This document shows positions 35,534-49,185 of a stretch of 64,000 nucleotides of DNA, one piece after another. Every line of letters starts with the position of its first letter. Positions within the stretch are counted from its first letter, which is position 1. Origin of the DNA: Morchella semilibera (Eukaryota; Ascomycota; Pezizomycetes; Pezizales; Morchellaceae); assembly GCA_009192285.1 (NCBI GenBank), contig WBVU01000009.1:1364001-1428000 (forward strand), read 5' to 3'. The position numbers were made by a program, and so were the translations under genes. The notes under the pieces were generated by a model that saw nothing but the letters and a program-made list of their open reading frames with translations, did no database searches and had not been told where the DNA came from.

Positions 35534-38500
35534 TGTGAATTTGGGGATATTCAGCCCAAATCTCCGTTATATCATGTTTCCTATGTAAAAATAACGGTGG
35601 CTCCTGTTTTTACGGCATTTGAGGAGAATTTGTAGTCTGTCTACTAGCCTCTCCTTTTTTTGCCCCGGTGGTGTTCATGTATTTCTGCGAAGTTTCGTTG
35701 TTTATTTTCGTTTGTCTTTGTATATTTTGCTTTCTTTGAAGTCTAGTGATTCTAGCATTGATAAATTTTTGGTTCATTTTTCTCTATCGACATGATTAAA
35801 TCGACCAAATTGGTGATGTTAATTTTATTTTGGATTTGTTTCATGGCTTCCGAGGTCTCTAGGCGTATATCTAGGCGTGTAATGTGCATTCAAGGCCACT
35901 TTAGAGAATGCACCTTAAAGCGGCACTCGTTTCAAATCCAATCTATCCATAGTCTTGGCTGGATAAATTGGATTTATTGAGAAGCATACATGTGGGAGCC
36001 CGTTGCAAGCTTCTGCGACCCATGCTGCTCCCTGCGCCCCAATGTTATGGGAGTTAATTTGGTAAAGTTGACGCATGGTAGATATTATGCGTTATGCAGA
36101 ACAAAACTCGAAATTCGGTCTTGAGTGAAAGACGTAAGCCATAGTGGTTGGTATATTTTTAAGGGAATGTCGGCTCGGAATGTGATTCATCTTTTCCATG
36201 CAGTGTGAAGCCCATAGCCTCAGAAGCTTATTCAAAACTAGTGGACATGCAGCAGCATCCACTCGATTCCTAGTTACAGCCGCCCAGCTCAGAGGTGTGT
36301 GCAGAAGAAGTGGGGTGATGGCACATCTTTGTGAGATATAAGATTTTGCAGCATATTTATTAGTATGGCACCCGTTTTTCCATGCCAGCGGTTGATTTGG
36401 CAGCTTGAGTTTCATGTCTCGTGCCTACTCAACATATTGGGTAGTTTCCTCCAGTATGCATATTTCTACCCTTCTATTCTTTAGGACAGGACTCTAGCTG
36501 CGGTGGGAGGGCCACTGGCGAACGGAAATTATTTGATATCCAGTAGCAGGAAAATAATTGTAAGCCACAGAAAATCCTATGATCATACTTGGATGTCAAC
36601 TAAGATCTTGTGGGTCTTGGTGGTAGTCCCTGATTGGAGCAGATGTGATGCACACTGCAAACCGCACTAGGCGATGTCTATGATGGTAAATGTAACCTTC
36701 GTTCAAAGAAGGCATCCTACGCCTGAAACAAGTCCCTGATAAGCGAGAGGCCCAGGTGTTAGAGTGTAATAATGACCCGCCCGAGACTCGCCCCAATAAA
36801 CGGTCTTTTTGGCGCGTCACACTGGCTGAGGATTCAACGTCAAAGCCAGGTTAAATCCACGCGCCCCGAGCTACGGTACAATTTGGATCCGAAGCCAGCT
36901 TGACACAGCTACATGATCAACAGAAGCGTCAGTGCTAAGTTTGTTGGGCCTTTGAACAGTGTGCAATAGATCTGAGTGCTTGCTTGGTAGATCGTTCGGT
37001 GTAATATGATGGGTAAAATGTGGATATGCACTTGCCTCTATTTCATCGAAGGCCAACAAACAATCATGCATCTTGAGCATAACTTCCAGGTTATTTGCCG
37101 CGTGGTTATCTGGTCCACACAAGATCCTTAGGAGGAACCAATAGTAAGCCTGATAAACGGGTATGTTGTTAAAGTTCAAGTTTAAAAATACTCGTATATT
37201 TGCAACTGACCCCGCTTCTTTCCTCATCGCCCCGTCTCTGTAACTTCTGTCGGCATTAAAGAATTTAGGCATAAAAGGAGTTGCCATTGGTAGCCACGAG
37301 ATGCATTCGGAGACTCCAGTAAGGATAGACCTTTCGTGTTTTTATGATTAACATATGTATATGTACTGATGTGGTCGAGGATTAGATAATTCCGTGGTCG
37401 ATACGGTATTCAGACATCATGGTGTATTCATAGGGTTAGGGTGTAAGTGAATAACCACATCTCTCGAGATTGACGCTAAGCCAATCGCCTCTACCTTTCA
37501 TTCTTGCGAAAAGAATGTGGACGGATTTTATGGAGTGGATCAGACCTCGAGCGGCATCGAGCATTGCATCGTAATGCTAAAAAGGTCTCCATTTCGGGGC
37601 TGTTACTTAGGTTCCTTCCTTTATCCCGATATAAAAGGCAGAGCGATGGACACTGCTGACGATTTATGATAATAGGAACTCGAACGGTCCTCTGGTTAGA
37701 TCTACCCCAAGAGAGGTCTCGAAAGCCAGATACTGGTTGGTATACAGCCATAGTATCGTTGTCTCCTTTGTGCTCTCGATAATGAGGTCTGTTCTTGGAG
37801 GTTCTGCTGTGCTCGAGGTCTGTTATTTCACATATCCTCGACGCTGAAACCTAGCAGTATAGAACGATGTCCATGATATCAGTTAGATGTGGCTAGGAGG
37901 TTGGCGGACGTTGCTGGCTGCTGTGTGTGTGAAATGATCAGACGTCAGAGGTGGATCAGGCCAAAATTCAGAAGAAGGGGGGCAACCTCCTCCTTTTATC
38001 GACCCCTTCCTTCGGGTATGGTGGCAACCATAGATACTCAAGTAGTGTCTCCACTCATCATAAGTCAATTTGGGAAAACTACATGTGCACGTACCCGCGG
38101 CTAGGGCTACTATTCCTTTCACCCCACCTTGATGAACAGCTGCGCAATCTGCAGGATTCTTCTGCATGCAATACGGTGATGCAACACCTTAATTAAGCGA
38201 GAGAAAACAAAGGCCAATCCGTCCTGAAGTAGTTTGGAGGTTGTGCCCCCACTCAGGAATGTCGAGGATCCGGAATGTCACCAGCGGCATGATCCAGGGG
38301 GTGCATATAAAAGCACTACTGGAGTTTCGATTTGAGGAAGCAAGTTGCCGAAGAGGAGGAGTGGAGCGGGCTAACGCGTGTACTCACATTCACACATACA
38401 TGTATGTGTGGGAAACAAGCCCCACTTGTTTTACGGTGAGTTCCGTTGGGGACCTCAGTGGTTACCACTACCAGATTCAGGTTCGCTAATTTAAAGTATT

Positions 38501-40842
38501 GAGCACCCGCCCCGAGAATCAAGATTTGCAGATCAGTTTAGTGCAGCATTACAAGGCTGGCATGCAAGACATTGCGTGTGTTCTGGCGCAAATATCAGAC
38601 CCCCAATATCACCGTAACTTATTGTGTTGTTTTTATCTTGAGGGGCAGAGGCCCCAGCCCGTGACGGTTACGAGTAAAAAACAACTGAATCCTCATCTTC
38701 TTGCCTGCTCTTACCTCCTGACTGGGATTGACTATTTCTGCAGCTGGTCTGATATATCCAGGTACCTATCTATCGCCTGGACCTTGTGTGCGTGTTGCTA
38801 TGCTCTGAGAAGGGATAGATCCCGGATCCGAGCTGCAGATTTTGCGGGACCTGAAAATTGCGGCACAAATAAATATTATTTCACATATCTTATCCTGGGA
38901 TATATTTACCAATCACATACATCGCTTCGAGGCCGGATTCCTTATTGCAGGTTCAGCTAACTCCGGCCCGTCTTTTCGCCGAATTTACTTGGATCTTGTT
39001 ATTTGGACTTGGCCTGGTCTCAGTTAAGGTGTGAACCAAGCAATAACCAAGTCGGAGGGTGCAGAGGTTTTAAGGACCCCACGTTTCTCAATGTTTAGAA
39101 CATTGGTCAGGTGAACGTATATTTCCGCGTAAAACAACTTTTACTAAATCAGACCTCCGATGTGTTTTTCGGTAGGTAGCTTTGTTTGAGTAATGGATCC
39201 GACAACATTCTAAGATTGTGGATAATGCGGACATCGACCCGCTCGGGAAAATACAGACGCTATTTGCATAAATTAACAGCCCGACAGACACCCAGCCCAG
39301 GGAATCTTGTCTGAAAATTGTATCCATATGATTGATCGGAGATATTTCTTGATCCGCGCAAAAAAAAAAGATCCCTACTGTTGATCCTCGGGCTTGACTT
39401 TAACACGCAGCTTGTACGTAACTGGAATAAATGCTGCCCACTTATAATTCTCGAGATCGTTAGGCAAACGCTATCGGCAAAAGTGGACTCCCCGGTTTTC
39501 TAATTTATTTCCTCGCGCGCACATTATCACCCATGAAGTGGGTACTTGACATTAGTTATATTCTCGATGGTAACCTTCAGCAGACTTTAATGTGCACAGA
39601 CTTCAATAGATTTGACGTTATAACTCGCAAATATTTGAATCCATGTAAGATGGTTTGCAGCGGGTTGAGCAGAACGTTTTGTAGCGGAGTTCGGAAAGCT
39701 TCCATGGTTAATGCAGAAAGCCTAAAAGGATTTTGTAAATGATGTCTTAACAGAAGTCGAAGACTCTTTATAGGTGCAGAGTACGCCATCTACTAAGTTC
39801 TCCGAAAGAAGTGTAGTGCATCATTCCCAAAACAGTTGAGCTGCATATGCCACCCTTACATCCAATGATTTCGAAGATCCTGATACGAAGAAGAGGGGAA
39901 TCCCATGGGATCAAGTCATTTCGTGCCTGATTTTGTATGTTGTCTCACTTCCGAATGCTGCTGGGCCCGGGATGTTCATATCAGGCTAGCGAGTACTACT
40001 CAGGGTTAGGGTGCTACTAATCTTCAGGTGACATAAAGTACGATATCGATGTTCTCTAATAGAGAGGTTCCGCAAGAAAATATTAAATTCGGCTCGCGAC
40101 CGGAAGCGTGATTGGTTGACACGGCGGATTGCCAAAGATTGTTCCCAAAGTAGGAGCAGCTTGTCCATGCAACGAGCTCTAAGTTTCGATAACAGACTTT
40201 AGGGTGTTCATTCTCCAATCACATCCCATTCCATATTCACATAACCTCTAATAGTGACTGTATATGGCTGGGCGCCTTGAGCAATTCTGACCTCAAGATT
40301 TTAAAAGCTAGTAACTTTCCACAACCATCTTGAATTTTAATGATCTCTCCATTATTATATCATATTTAACTTGCTCCATCACTACATGTATACGCATGTA
40401 GTAGATCTTAGCGTGAGCCGGGACTGACATCAATAGAGTCAAAATTAATTTAGCTCTTCTGGCGTTATTGAGGTGAAGGTTTTGGATGAATGTTACAGAC
40501 CCATGTTAACCAGTGCTAAGAGAGTTAAAACTTGCAGTTCTTATGGTGCCAAGACCTCTTATATTACCATTATTTTTGAGATTGGGCGGCTAAAGGCATC
40601 CCACGGAGAACGAAGACATACATGTATGTAAGCAAGGTGGCAGACAGGCTAGTATATATCAGGCTAGTTTCCAAGGCTTGTAGACAATCGAGATTTACAA
40701 GTACGTGTAGCTACTACTTACATGTAGTTATAAGTCAAGGACCTCCGCTTCCTCTAGGCTTACCATCTCGATACATCTTATAAACACACTCCGATTGGTC
40801 ATTACACTATCTTAAAACATAAGATACCAATTCGACACTGAA
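35534..40842. other. 5.3-kb gene-poor region
   Basis: No coding gene can be supported. The longest plausible frame is 37287-36871 (-), 138 codons from a real ATG (MATPFMPKFFNADRSYRDGA...), which has no recognisable domain. A frame at 36415-36092 (-) contains TPLSWAAVTRN, faintly like an ankyrin repeat, and could be a relic. Four TACATGTA palindromes are present (38397, 40383, 40619, 40719). Confidence 0.45.
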
Positions 40843-41807
40843 ATGGCGTCCAATCAAGAGGATTTGGTCCAGGGCAGGCCCACAGGCGAGCATCAAAGCC
40901 TGAAAGAGCACTTCTCAATGTATATAGGCCTTACCGAGACCCCATCTTACCCCGCAATAATGCTGATTTCTCCCGGCTCTTAGTCCGCCGGAAAAGCACG
41001 GATATAAATGGTCTGAACTTTGGGATAATGGTGAATTGCCCTGGGATAGGGGGGCATCGAATCCGGCACTGGTCGATTTACTCGCACAGTGGGAGGAACA
41101 CGATTTCTTTAGATCACAAGATGCATTGAAGACGAGAAGGAGGGCATTGATTCCCGTAGGTTTGGCCGTCGTCATCATCTGCTATTGTTTCTGACTTTTG
41201 ATTGAATTTTGTTATCAATTAGGGATGTGGGCGTGGTTATGATACAAGCTTGCTCTCAACGTATGGATACGATGCTTTCGGTCTCGACGTATCCGAGACC
41301 GCCGTAAAGGCAGCCAGTGAGTGGCTATCTTCGCAGAGTGAGGAGGAGAAAAAGTCACAGTCAAATCATTCACTCGAAATATGGGGGCAACATCACATGG
41401 TGTTGGGTGACTTTTTTAAAAACGATTGGGCCGAGAAGCTGCACTTTGACCCAAAGGGAGGGTTTGATCTTATCTATGATTATACCGTAAGTGTGGTTTA
41501 GAGATAGATAGAGATTAGTTACTAATTACTATAAATGCAGTTTCTTTGTGCACTCCATCCAACGCTTCGCACGAAATGGGCTGCACGGATGGCAGAACTT
41601 GTCGCACCGCAACATGGGCTACTTATATGCCTTGAGTTTCCACTCTACAAATCTTTAGGGGCTGGGGGCCCGCCTTGGGGCTTGACGAGCAGAACTTATG
41701 ATGAGCTTTTAGGGGATAGTTTTAGAAAGGTTCTTTTTTACAAACCTAAGAGGACTCACATGGTCGGACAAGGTTCGGATTATGTGAGCGTCTGGAGGAG
41801 GAAATAG
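40843..41807 (+). CDS. TPMT-family thiol (S-adenosylmethionine-dependent) methyltransferase
   Basis: Exons 40843-40919, 40984-41155, 41223-41486 and 41541-41807 join in frame to 259 residues. Introns are 64, 67 and 54 bp. The class I methyltransferase fold is shown by WSELWDNGELPWDRG, the family-typical entry segment, and by the SAM motif I RALIPGCGRGYDTSLLS, completed across the second intron. FGLDVSETAVKAA supplies the acidic ribose-binding Asp, and FDLIYDYTFLCALHP lies across the third intron. Relatives (plant HOL/TMT, fungal thiol methyltransferases) methylate thiols, thiocyanate or halides. The exact substrate cannot be read from sequence. The protein has no targeting signal, so it is probably cytosolic. 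Confidence 0.92.
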
Positions 41808-43707
41808 TATCGGGAAATTATTTCACTGGGTTATCCCAGATGCCGCAGTACAACACATGGCGATTAGATAAAGAATCGTTAAGAAATAATTAAAATTCCA
41901 GTATGTTGCTAAGTAAATAAATTTATGCTTAATTCGGCGATCTAAAATTGGGCCTTTGGGGCCGAGCATGCTAGGCATACCCTAGCATGGAACTTGTACA
42001 GAAGTACATATAGGTATTTCGTATGAAGGTCACAGCCAATCCCCCCCCCCCCTCTCCATATTTCCAATAGGTCATTTATAGCCACGATGTACCCTAACAA
42101 AGCATCAGAGCACCGCCATCCGGTATGTGAGTGCAACATTACAAGCCAAGGTAGCTAATGTTATTCATAAAAACAAATCCCAAAACACAGTATCAGTACA
42201 TGTACTTGTAGCTATACTATCGATATCCATTTTCATCCCTACATGTAACTTTATGAAAATGCAGAGAAGAATATTAATCCCCACCGAAGAGAATACTCAC
42301 CATATCAAGAGAACCAGGAGTAATGATTAATGTATGATGACCTTGATCAATGGGAATTGCGGGCACAGTGTTGTTTGAAACATTGAGATTGAGGATAGCA
42401 TTATGGATAATGTTACTATGTACTTATCTGTTATATCAATTACATGTAGTTTAAGAAATTTGGTGACCATTATTCCCTAAAAATAGGGCCAAATAAGTAC
42501 ATGTATTTCCCCATCTCACAAGTCATGACAGCGGTCACAAGTGAGGCCACAACCACCGGTGGTATGACACACTCAATTACATACAGTCTCGAAAATAGGG
42601 TAAAAATGTAACCGTAGGGCTACGGTATCGAGTCAAGGATACCGGTTTAAACTAGCGTCGTAAGTAGAGTATATACCATATCAATACCGCATCAATACCG
42701 CCCCCTTACAGTATCACTAACGTAACGACTGGAATACGGTAGTCAATTTCTGCGCTTTTCGGTACTGTATGTATACGGCAGATAGAACGTGGGACCCAAA
42801 TTAAAGCAGCCTTCGCAACAGTTCTCCATACCGCGGTAGCCAATGTGTAACCCTAGATCAGCGAGCCCAAGAAACCAATTTGCAGCGATAGATCCGGATA
42901 TATTAATCGTGGCAGGTATGATTATAATTATAATGTAATTTATGTATGGGGTCTGGTAGAATTATTGCAAAAGTGAACCTTGCGAGTCCTATTATATTGG
43001 CCCTTAAATTATAAAGGAAATAAAAAAAGTTAGTCCTCCGGGGGTGGGGAACCTCTTCTCCACGACCACCCCAATCCATCCCTCACAACCTAGCCCACAG
43101 CTGCACAGCCTCTCAACACATGGTGGCGGTGGCCTTTTTTTCTTTTTTAAACCTGATTTGGATATTTGGAGGAGGGGGGGGGGGGGTAAATGAATTCAAT
43201 CTAGCCCCCAAGAATCCCCAGGCAATACATGTACATATGTAACCTTTATAATAAAGTACAGGTACCATTATACAGTTTCTTGGCCCGTGTCTACAGGAAA
43301 TTTCTTAAGGGTTATTTGGTCACGCAAGACCCGCATTTGCAATAATTCTATCAAACTCTGCAAAGCCTTCAGGTCCCTATGTTGTTGGTGAGTTTACACG
43401 AGTGATAATCTATGAAGAGAATTTAAGAAGGCAAAGTGTTATAGATATTACCTAATAGACTTACGCAGCTTGGTTAGAACATGCTCGCGCAAATTTATTG
43501 TTTTTGATATAACAGGAGAACAGATGTGGGACCCTAACCCTACCAATGCCCAGCCTACTAGTGGGTCAAGCGTAGGTCACGTCACAGTGATCTGCCACGT
43601 CTGCTGCCGCCCCACGCCAACCCGCTAGATTATCCCAACAGCCTTATATCCCAAAATTCTCCACCAAGTACGACTCCTATACAATCGCATATACGGTATA
43701 GATAATC
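41808..43707. other. Intergenic region upstream of GET3, no gene seen
   Basis: About 1.9 kb of A/T-rich DNA with five TACATGTA palindromes clustered between 42197 and 43233, a C12 run at 42041-42052 and a G13 run at 43174-43186. A GTCACGTCACAGTGATCTGCCACGTC stretch (long form described by its CACGT/GTCAC cores at about 43575-43600) lies 110-130 bp before the GET3 start and could hold bZIP/bHLH-type sites. No exon was found. Confidence 0.45.
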
Positions 43708-44932
43708 ATGGCAGCTATAAGCATCGACACGGATCTCGACCCTCTCGAGCCAACTCTCCAGTCTATACTTGACCAGAAATCACTAAGGTGGATCTTTGTT
43801 GGAGGCAAGGGAGGTGTTGGGAAGACAACAACATCATGCTCACTCGCCATCCAGCTTGCACGCGTGAGAGAAAGCGTCCTACTAATCTCGACGGATCCTG
43901 CGCATAACTTGAGCGATGCGTTCAACCAGAAGTTCGGGAAGGAGGCGAGAAAGGTGGATGGGTTTGACAATCTAAGTGCAATGGAGATCGATCCTAATGG
44001 AAGTATCCAAGAGCTTATAGAGAATGGTATGAATGATACTGCACGCTCCCCGGGAATGATAAATTAAAATAGGACTAGCTGGGAAATTTTACTAACGTAG
44101 CTGGGGAGTAGCTGAGGGGAATGCAGCAAATCCTTTGGGAAGCATGATGCAGGATTTAGCTTTTAGTGTATGCATTTCATCCAGCTCTGTCTGTATGGGG
44201 GGAACACAGCTGAATATGATGATTTCTAGATCCCTGGCGTAGATGAGGCAATGTCATTCGCCGAAGTCTTGAAACAAGTCAAATCTCTTTCATACTCTAC
44301 AATCATCTTCGACACTGCACCAACGGGACATACGCTGCGTTTCCTTCAATTCCCAACTGTCCTCGAGAAGGCTCTCTCGAAGATCTCCCAACTAAGCGGG
44401 CGATTCGGTCCAATGCTCAGCGGAATTCTAGGATCTCAGGCGGGTGGAGCTGGTGGAGTCGAAGAAATGATGGGAAAGATGGAGAGTATGAGAGAAGTTA
44501 TTGGCGAGGTCTCAAAGCAGTTCAAAGATCCTGATCTCACAACGTGAGTCCTATATTACCAATTATAATTATTTGCGACTAACTTGTTGAACTAAAAACA
44601 GCTTCATTTGCGTGTGCATCCCCGAATTCCTTTCACTTTACGAGACCGAGCGTATGATTCAGGAACTCAACAACTACCAAATCGACACGCACTGCATTGT
44701 TGTCAATCAGCTTCTTTTTCCGCAAAAGGGCTCGACTTGCCCTCAGTGCAATGCTCGAAGGAAGATGCAGAGGAAGTACCTAGAGCAGATTGAGGAGTTA
44801 TACGAGGATTTCAATGTTGTTAAATGCCCTCTGCTGGTTGAGGAGGTCCGTGGCAGCGATAAACTGAAGAGCTTCTCAAAGATGCTTGTTGATCCATTCA
44901 TTCCCCCAGAAGAGGATGTGGATGAGGAATAA
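43708..44932 (+). CDS. GET3: Get3/ASNA1 ATPase of the guided entry of tail-anchored proteins pathway
   Basis: Exons 43708-44026, 44112-44167, 44230-44543 and 44602-44932 join in frame to 339 residues, the usual fungal length. Get3 is a homodimeric cytosolic ATPase that carries tail-anchored proteins to the Get1/Get2 receptor on the ER. The deviant P-loop [10 protein letters not shown] is at about residues 32-41, switch I is [12 protein letters not shown], and switch II is [15 protein letters not shown]. The Met/Gly-rich client-binding helices follow ([23 protein letters not shown]). The zinc-binding CPQC (Cys276, Cys279) joins the dimer. Exon 2 is only 56 nt; its acceptor was chosen at 44111 because the earlier AG would put a stop in frame. 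The gene is intact. Confidence 0.96.
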
Positions 44933-47093
44933 AGGGCAGTAATAAGTTTGGGCGGTCATTTCTCTGGTTTCGTGTTATTGTGCTACATACCTAGTCAAGG
45001 CGTCGGGGTACGAGATAGAAGGAGTCATACATGTGTTTGCATTGTAATCCCAATATAGCACATCTGTAGTTTGGTTCTTCCACCCATCACTCGTCCTTAA
45101 CCTATGTAGATTTCGTGAAACCATAGTGATGCAAGTTCGGAGTCAGAGTCACACAGGAAGTACTTAGTTCTATCCATATCAACTAACTAATCTTCAAGGA
45201 AGTTTTTCCTCCACTCCTTTTTTTTTTTTTTTTTTTTTTTTTTCTTTATCGGAGGGGTAATGAAAATTTCACGTTTTTGAAATTTACTGTGCCGAATTTC
45301 CGAGCGTGATGCGTGACAACCAACGATGAGCTTTAGAGGGCAATTACATGTAGGCCCCCTCTGAACAACCTGAGCGAGAGATTGACGCATGGATCCGGCT
45401 GCCAGTGCAGAACGTATATCGTCAGCTTTAGAAGAGTAGAGTAGGGTACATGTACTAAAAGAAGGGAGGGAAAAAAAAAAAAAGAGTACGTACTTACATA
45501 AATTTATGTAGTTAAAATCAAAGAATGTCTGTACTGGTACTGATCTAGAACTTGACAGCTTGGGAGTCTAGCTATTCGCATATGCGGTACGTATACTACA
45601 CCATATATATAGTTTTCACTACATGTATCAATGATCAAGTATAGGATGTACTTGGATGTATTAATATTAAAAGACGTGAACATTTGATACGCGTATGTAC
45701 CTACATGTATGCACCACATTACAGATCATGGGACGACCTCCCTTTCAGAGACACATCAATGCTGTGGGCCAACCACCAACCGGGACGCGATCAACATTGC
45801 TCAAACACAACAAATGAAGGATAGGATTCTACCAAGCCCTCTACTTTACATGGGAGTGTTGAAATCGAATTCCGAAGTTTCAGGCCACTACCAACACTAG
45901 TTTTGATCACCGAGGATCGATTCCTTGCCCCTTCTAAATCCGGAACTTGGGCCAATGCCCGTTGACATTGTCAAGACGCCTTAGGAATAAGTAGAACTCG
46001 GCTTGGTTCGGTTAAGCCGGGTAGATCGATGTTTGGAGTTGCTTCTTTTTAGACAGGAAGTGAGTGAGTGACACCTTATGGAGGACCGGCACAGTCGCAC
46101 CCACCACAATTACTAGGCCAGTGCCTCATACATCTGTCTCTTCATGCCGCGCTGTTCCTTGCAGTAACAAACAATGCACAGTACAATCAACAGCACACAA
46201 GTGACACAACCCGGAAACGGTCGATCAACGAAGGGTGGTCGTTAATGAGTACTAATACTCATTGAGATGAGGGAGGAATCGGCTTGCCGCCTTTCTCGCG
46301 GCAGCTCTCAGCCGAATAGCCTTTTTCTATTGTATATACAGGTCTTTTTTTTAAAAAAGAGAAAAAAAAGAGCCGAACAGCCGGTCAGGTTCTGGAAGGC
46401 GTTACCTTAGCTAAACGGATGGAAGGTCCTGCATCTAGAGAGCTGTTATCACAAAATGATAACAAAAACCAATATCAGGAGTTATGCTACCAAGCACATG
46501 TACCTACATACCTGCATACTACAGCGTGTTCAGCACTGTGGTGTATTGGGTGTGACTTATACCAGGCAAAATTTGGGCACGCGATCACGGGCCATGAGAT
46601 TGAGTTATCTACACTGACTACATCCCCCACTCCACCCAAGGTCGACAATTGCAATGCAAAACTCCATGACCTTGTGGCGCAAATTACCGGAAGTGTGCAG
46701 TTTACGCAGGTTATCTACCAGGGGGAGGTCTTCGGCAAAGACGGCATCTTGAAAAGCCAAGATTTTTTTTGCGAATTATCAACTAGGTCCGTTCTCAGGA
46801 TTTCCAATTCATTACGGAGTATGTGACTGTACTTGCTCTTATGAAAGGAGAGGGGCCTATGGGGAAAGTACTTATATGGAGCTGTCTTTCTCCTCTCGAA
46901 CTCCTTTTCGAGACGAACCATCATTAGGAAATTGGTTTTTTTTTGTGATTAATCACCAACTATCAATTAGCCCATACCCTCAATTGTGGCTATTGTTATG
47001 GGAAAGAGACAATAATAATACTTAATTGATATTATTATACTCCACGGCCCCACCAAGAGCGACTGAACATTGATAAACGGCGAAACCACAAGG
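44933..47093. other. Intergenic region, no supported gene
   Basis: About 2.2 kb holding a T26-class run near 45220-45243, four TACATGTA palindromes (45345-45709) and an A/T hairpin near 46340-46375. A 135-codon ATG frame at 46419-46826 (MEGPASRELLSQNDNKNQYQ...) has no recognisable domain and no homologous partner in the window; I do not call it as a gene. Confidence 0.45.
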
Positions 47094-49185
47094 ATGGCGC
47101 CTAGCCACGAAGAACACGATATAGGCGAAAAGCTGCCTCCAACCTCTAGACCTACCTCTGAATACTCTGAGTCAGTAACATCATCCTCAAACTCGGGGCC
47201 AACGCCACATGAGGGGGAGCAGACAGAAGCTCCTGTAGTTCGAACAGCCACGGGAAAATCCTCAGTTGTGGTCCCCAGGAACAAACGGAGAGGAATGCTT
47301 GGCCGTTTAGGACTGGTGGCGGAAATTGAGAACCCCAAGGACTATGGCACAGGAACAAAAAACTTTATCACGATCCTTGTCGCCGCCGGAGGCGCGGCCG
47401 CGCCAATGGCTAGTACTATCCTGTTTCGTAAGTTTACATAACCCTTTGCTGACATTGTCAATTTGTTACAAAGTAGACATCTTGATTACTCTAGCTGGTT
47501 TTGAGCCGTATGAACTCGATCGATTAGTTGATCTGCTTGTTTGATTAAGCATGAATTGTAGCACTGGGTAATGGCTAACAATAATTGCAGCTGCCCTGAC
47601 GGAAATTTCCCAGAAGCTTCATTCAACTCAGTCCCTCACCAATCTTTCAGTAGCTCTCTATATGCTCGCCATGGCCATTTGCCCGCTCTGGTGGTCCGCA
47701 TTATCGGAGCGGAGCGGACGTAGAACTGTCTATATAATATCCTTCGCTCTTTTTACGATCTTTGGTGTCTGTTCTGCGGTTTCGGTAAATATTGGGATGC
47801 TAATTGCGTTCCGAGTGCTATCTGGTGCATCAGCCAGTAGTATGCAGGCTGTTGGTGCCGGTACGATTGCTGATATCTGGGATATCAAGGAGCGAGGCAG
47901 GGCAATGGGGTGGTTCTATCTAGGGCCTCTGTGTGTGATACCATCTGGGAGAGCTATTAGAATAACTACTAACAGTCTTATTATTAGATGTGGTCCACTC
48001 TTCTCACCTGTGATTGGTGGTGCCTTGACCGGTAGATTCGGATGGACATCAACTCAATGGTTCCTAGCAATATACGGCGTAGTCCTATGGTTTATGATGG
48101 TGTTTGGTCTCCCAGAGACACTTCGAAAGAAAGAAGTACCAAAGGTTACCAAGGAGAAAGAAGATGGGAATGTATTGGAACGAAGCATTTCCCGAGTCTC
48201 GATTAAGAAAGCAAAGGAATGGACCGTAACAGCAAGGCGTATATTCATTGATCCTCTCAAGGCTCTGCGATATTTGAAATTCCCGCCGGTCCTTTTAACT
48301 GTCTTTTATGCCAGTATGACTTTTGCTTGCTTGGTATGTTTCTCCATTCTATAACTTACCCTTAACTTATTTCATTACGTGACCCCAATGTCCAAGCTAG
48401 AAACCTTTATTAATTCATCCGAACAGTACGTTCTCAACATATCGATCCAAACCACCTTCTCCGAGTCTCCCTACAATTTCCATGTCATCATTGTCGGTCT
48501 TCTTTACATCCCACCCTCAATTGGCTACGTCGTCGGCTCTCAAGTCGGGGGTCGCTGGTCCGACACTATCATGAAGCGTGCCGCTCTCAAGCGGCGTGAG
48601 GCTGCAAGCCTAGAATCCGGAACTCCCCCAGACGCACCTCTGGAATACCGACCCGAGGACCGCATGGGAATTAACGTACTTCTTGCGGGTATACTGTATC
48701 CGTGTGCAATCCTGTACTATGGGTGGATGGTAAATGCCGGATACTACTGGTTAGCACCAATGGTAGGCACGACATTCTTCGGGTTTGGGAGTATGCTGGT
48801 ATTTGGGTCGTCAACCACTATGTTGACGGAATTCGTGCCGGGACGGTCGAGCTCGGCGGTGGCGGTGAACAACTGTAAGGACACCTTCCGGTGATATAGC
48901 CATAGTATGGGGGGTACTAATGCCGTGGGTGTAGTTGTCAGGAACATATGTGCCTGTATTGGTGGTGTGGTTGCCGAGCCACTGATTGCGGCTATTGGAA
49001 ATGGATGGCTGTTTACTATCCTCTCACTAGTGTGCCTTTGTTCGCTGAGTATTATGTATATTATGCGAAAGGTAGGTCTCCAGTATCGATTAACGGGTCA
49101 TCTAGTAGTTGTAGAAGGCTAATTCTGTTTCCCATAGTTCGGCCCTCAGTGGAGAGCCGAGGTGCACAAATACAATCTCAACTAA
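47094..49185 (+). CDS. Major facilitator superfamily transporter, DHA1 drug:H+ antiporter type
   Basis: Six exons join in frame to 550 residues: 47094-47427, 47591-47930, 47988-48333, 48427-48874, 48935-49071 and 49138-49185. A ~90-residue hydrophilic N-terminus precedes the membrane domain. The signature between TM2 and TM3, LSERSGRRTVYIIS, and the motif C-like RVLSGASASSMQAVGAG and PLCGPLFSPVIGG indicate the DHA1 (12-TM) family, near yeast Qdr/Aqr1. The central loop (VPKVTKEKEDGNVLERSISRVS) is charged. The 47931-47987 intron is 57 bp without a stop; removing it gives the canonical GPLCGPLFSPVIGG, so it is spliced. Export of drugs or small organic molecules is the family role; the substrate is unknown. 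Confidence 0.92.

Noticed and set aside
36092-36415. TPLSWAAVTRN in a minus-strand frame, ankyrin-like
   Set aside because: Only one weak repeat-like segment is visible, with no second repeat and no exon partners.
36871-37287. 138-codon ATG frame on the minus strand
   Set aside because: No domain, no splice continuation and no composition signal for coding; kept only as a note in the desert entry.
37435-40015. GGGTTAGGGTG motifs suggestive of telomere repeats
   Set aside because: They are single isolated copies, not arrays, so no interstitial telomere can be claimed.
46419-46826. 135-codon ATG frame
   Set aside because: Lacks any recognisable motif and is interrupted in style by repeat-like and palindromic DNA; insufficient evidence for a gene.
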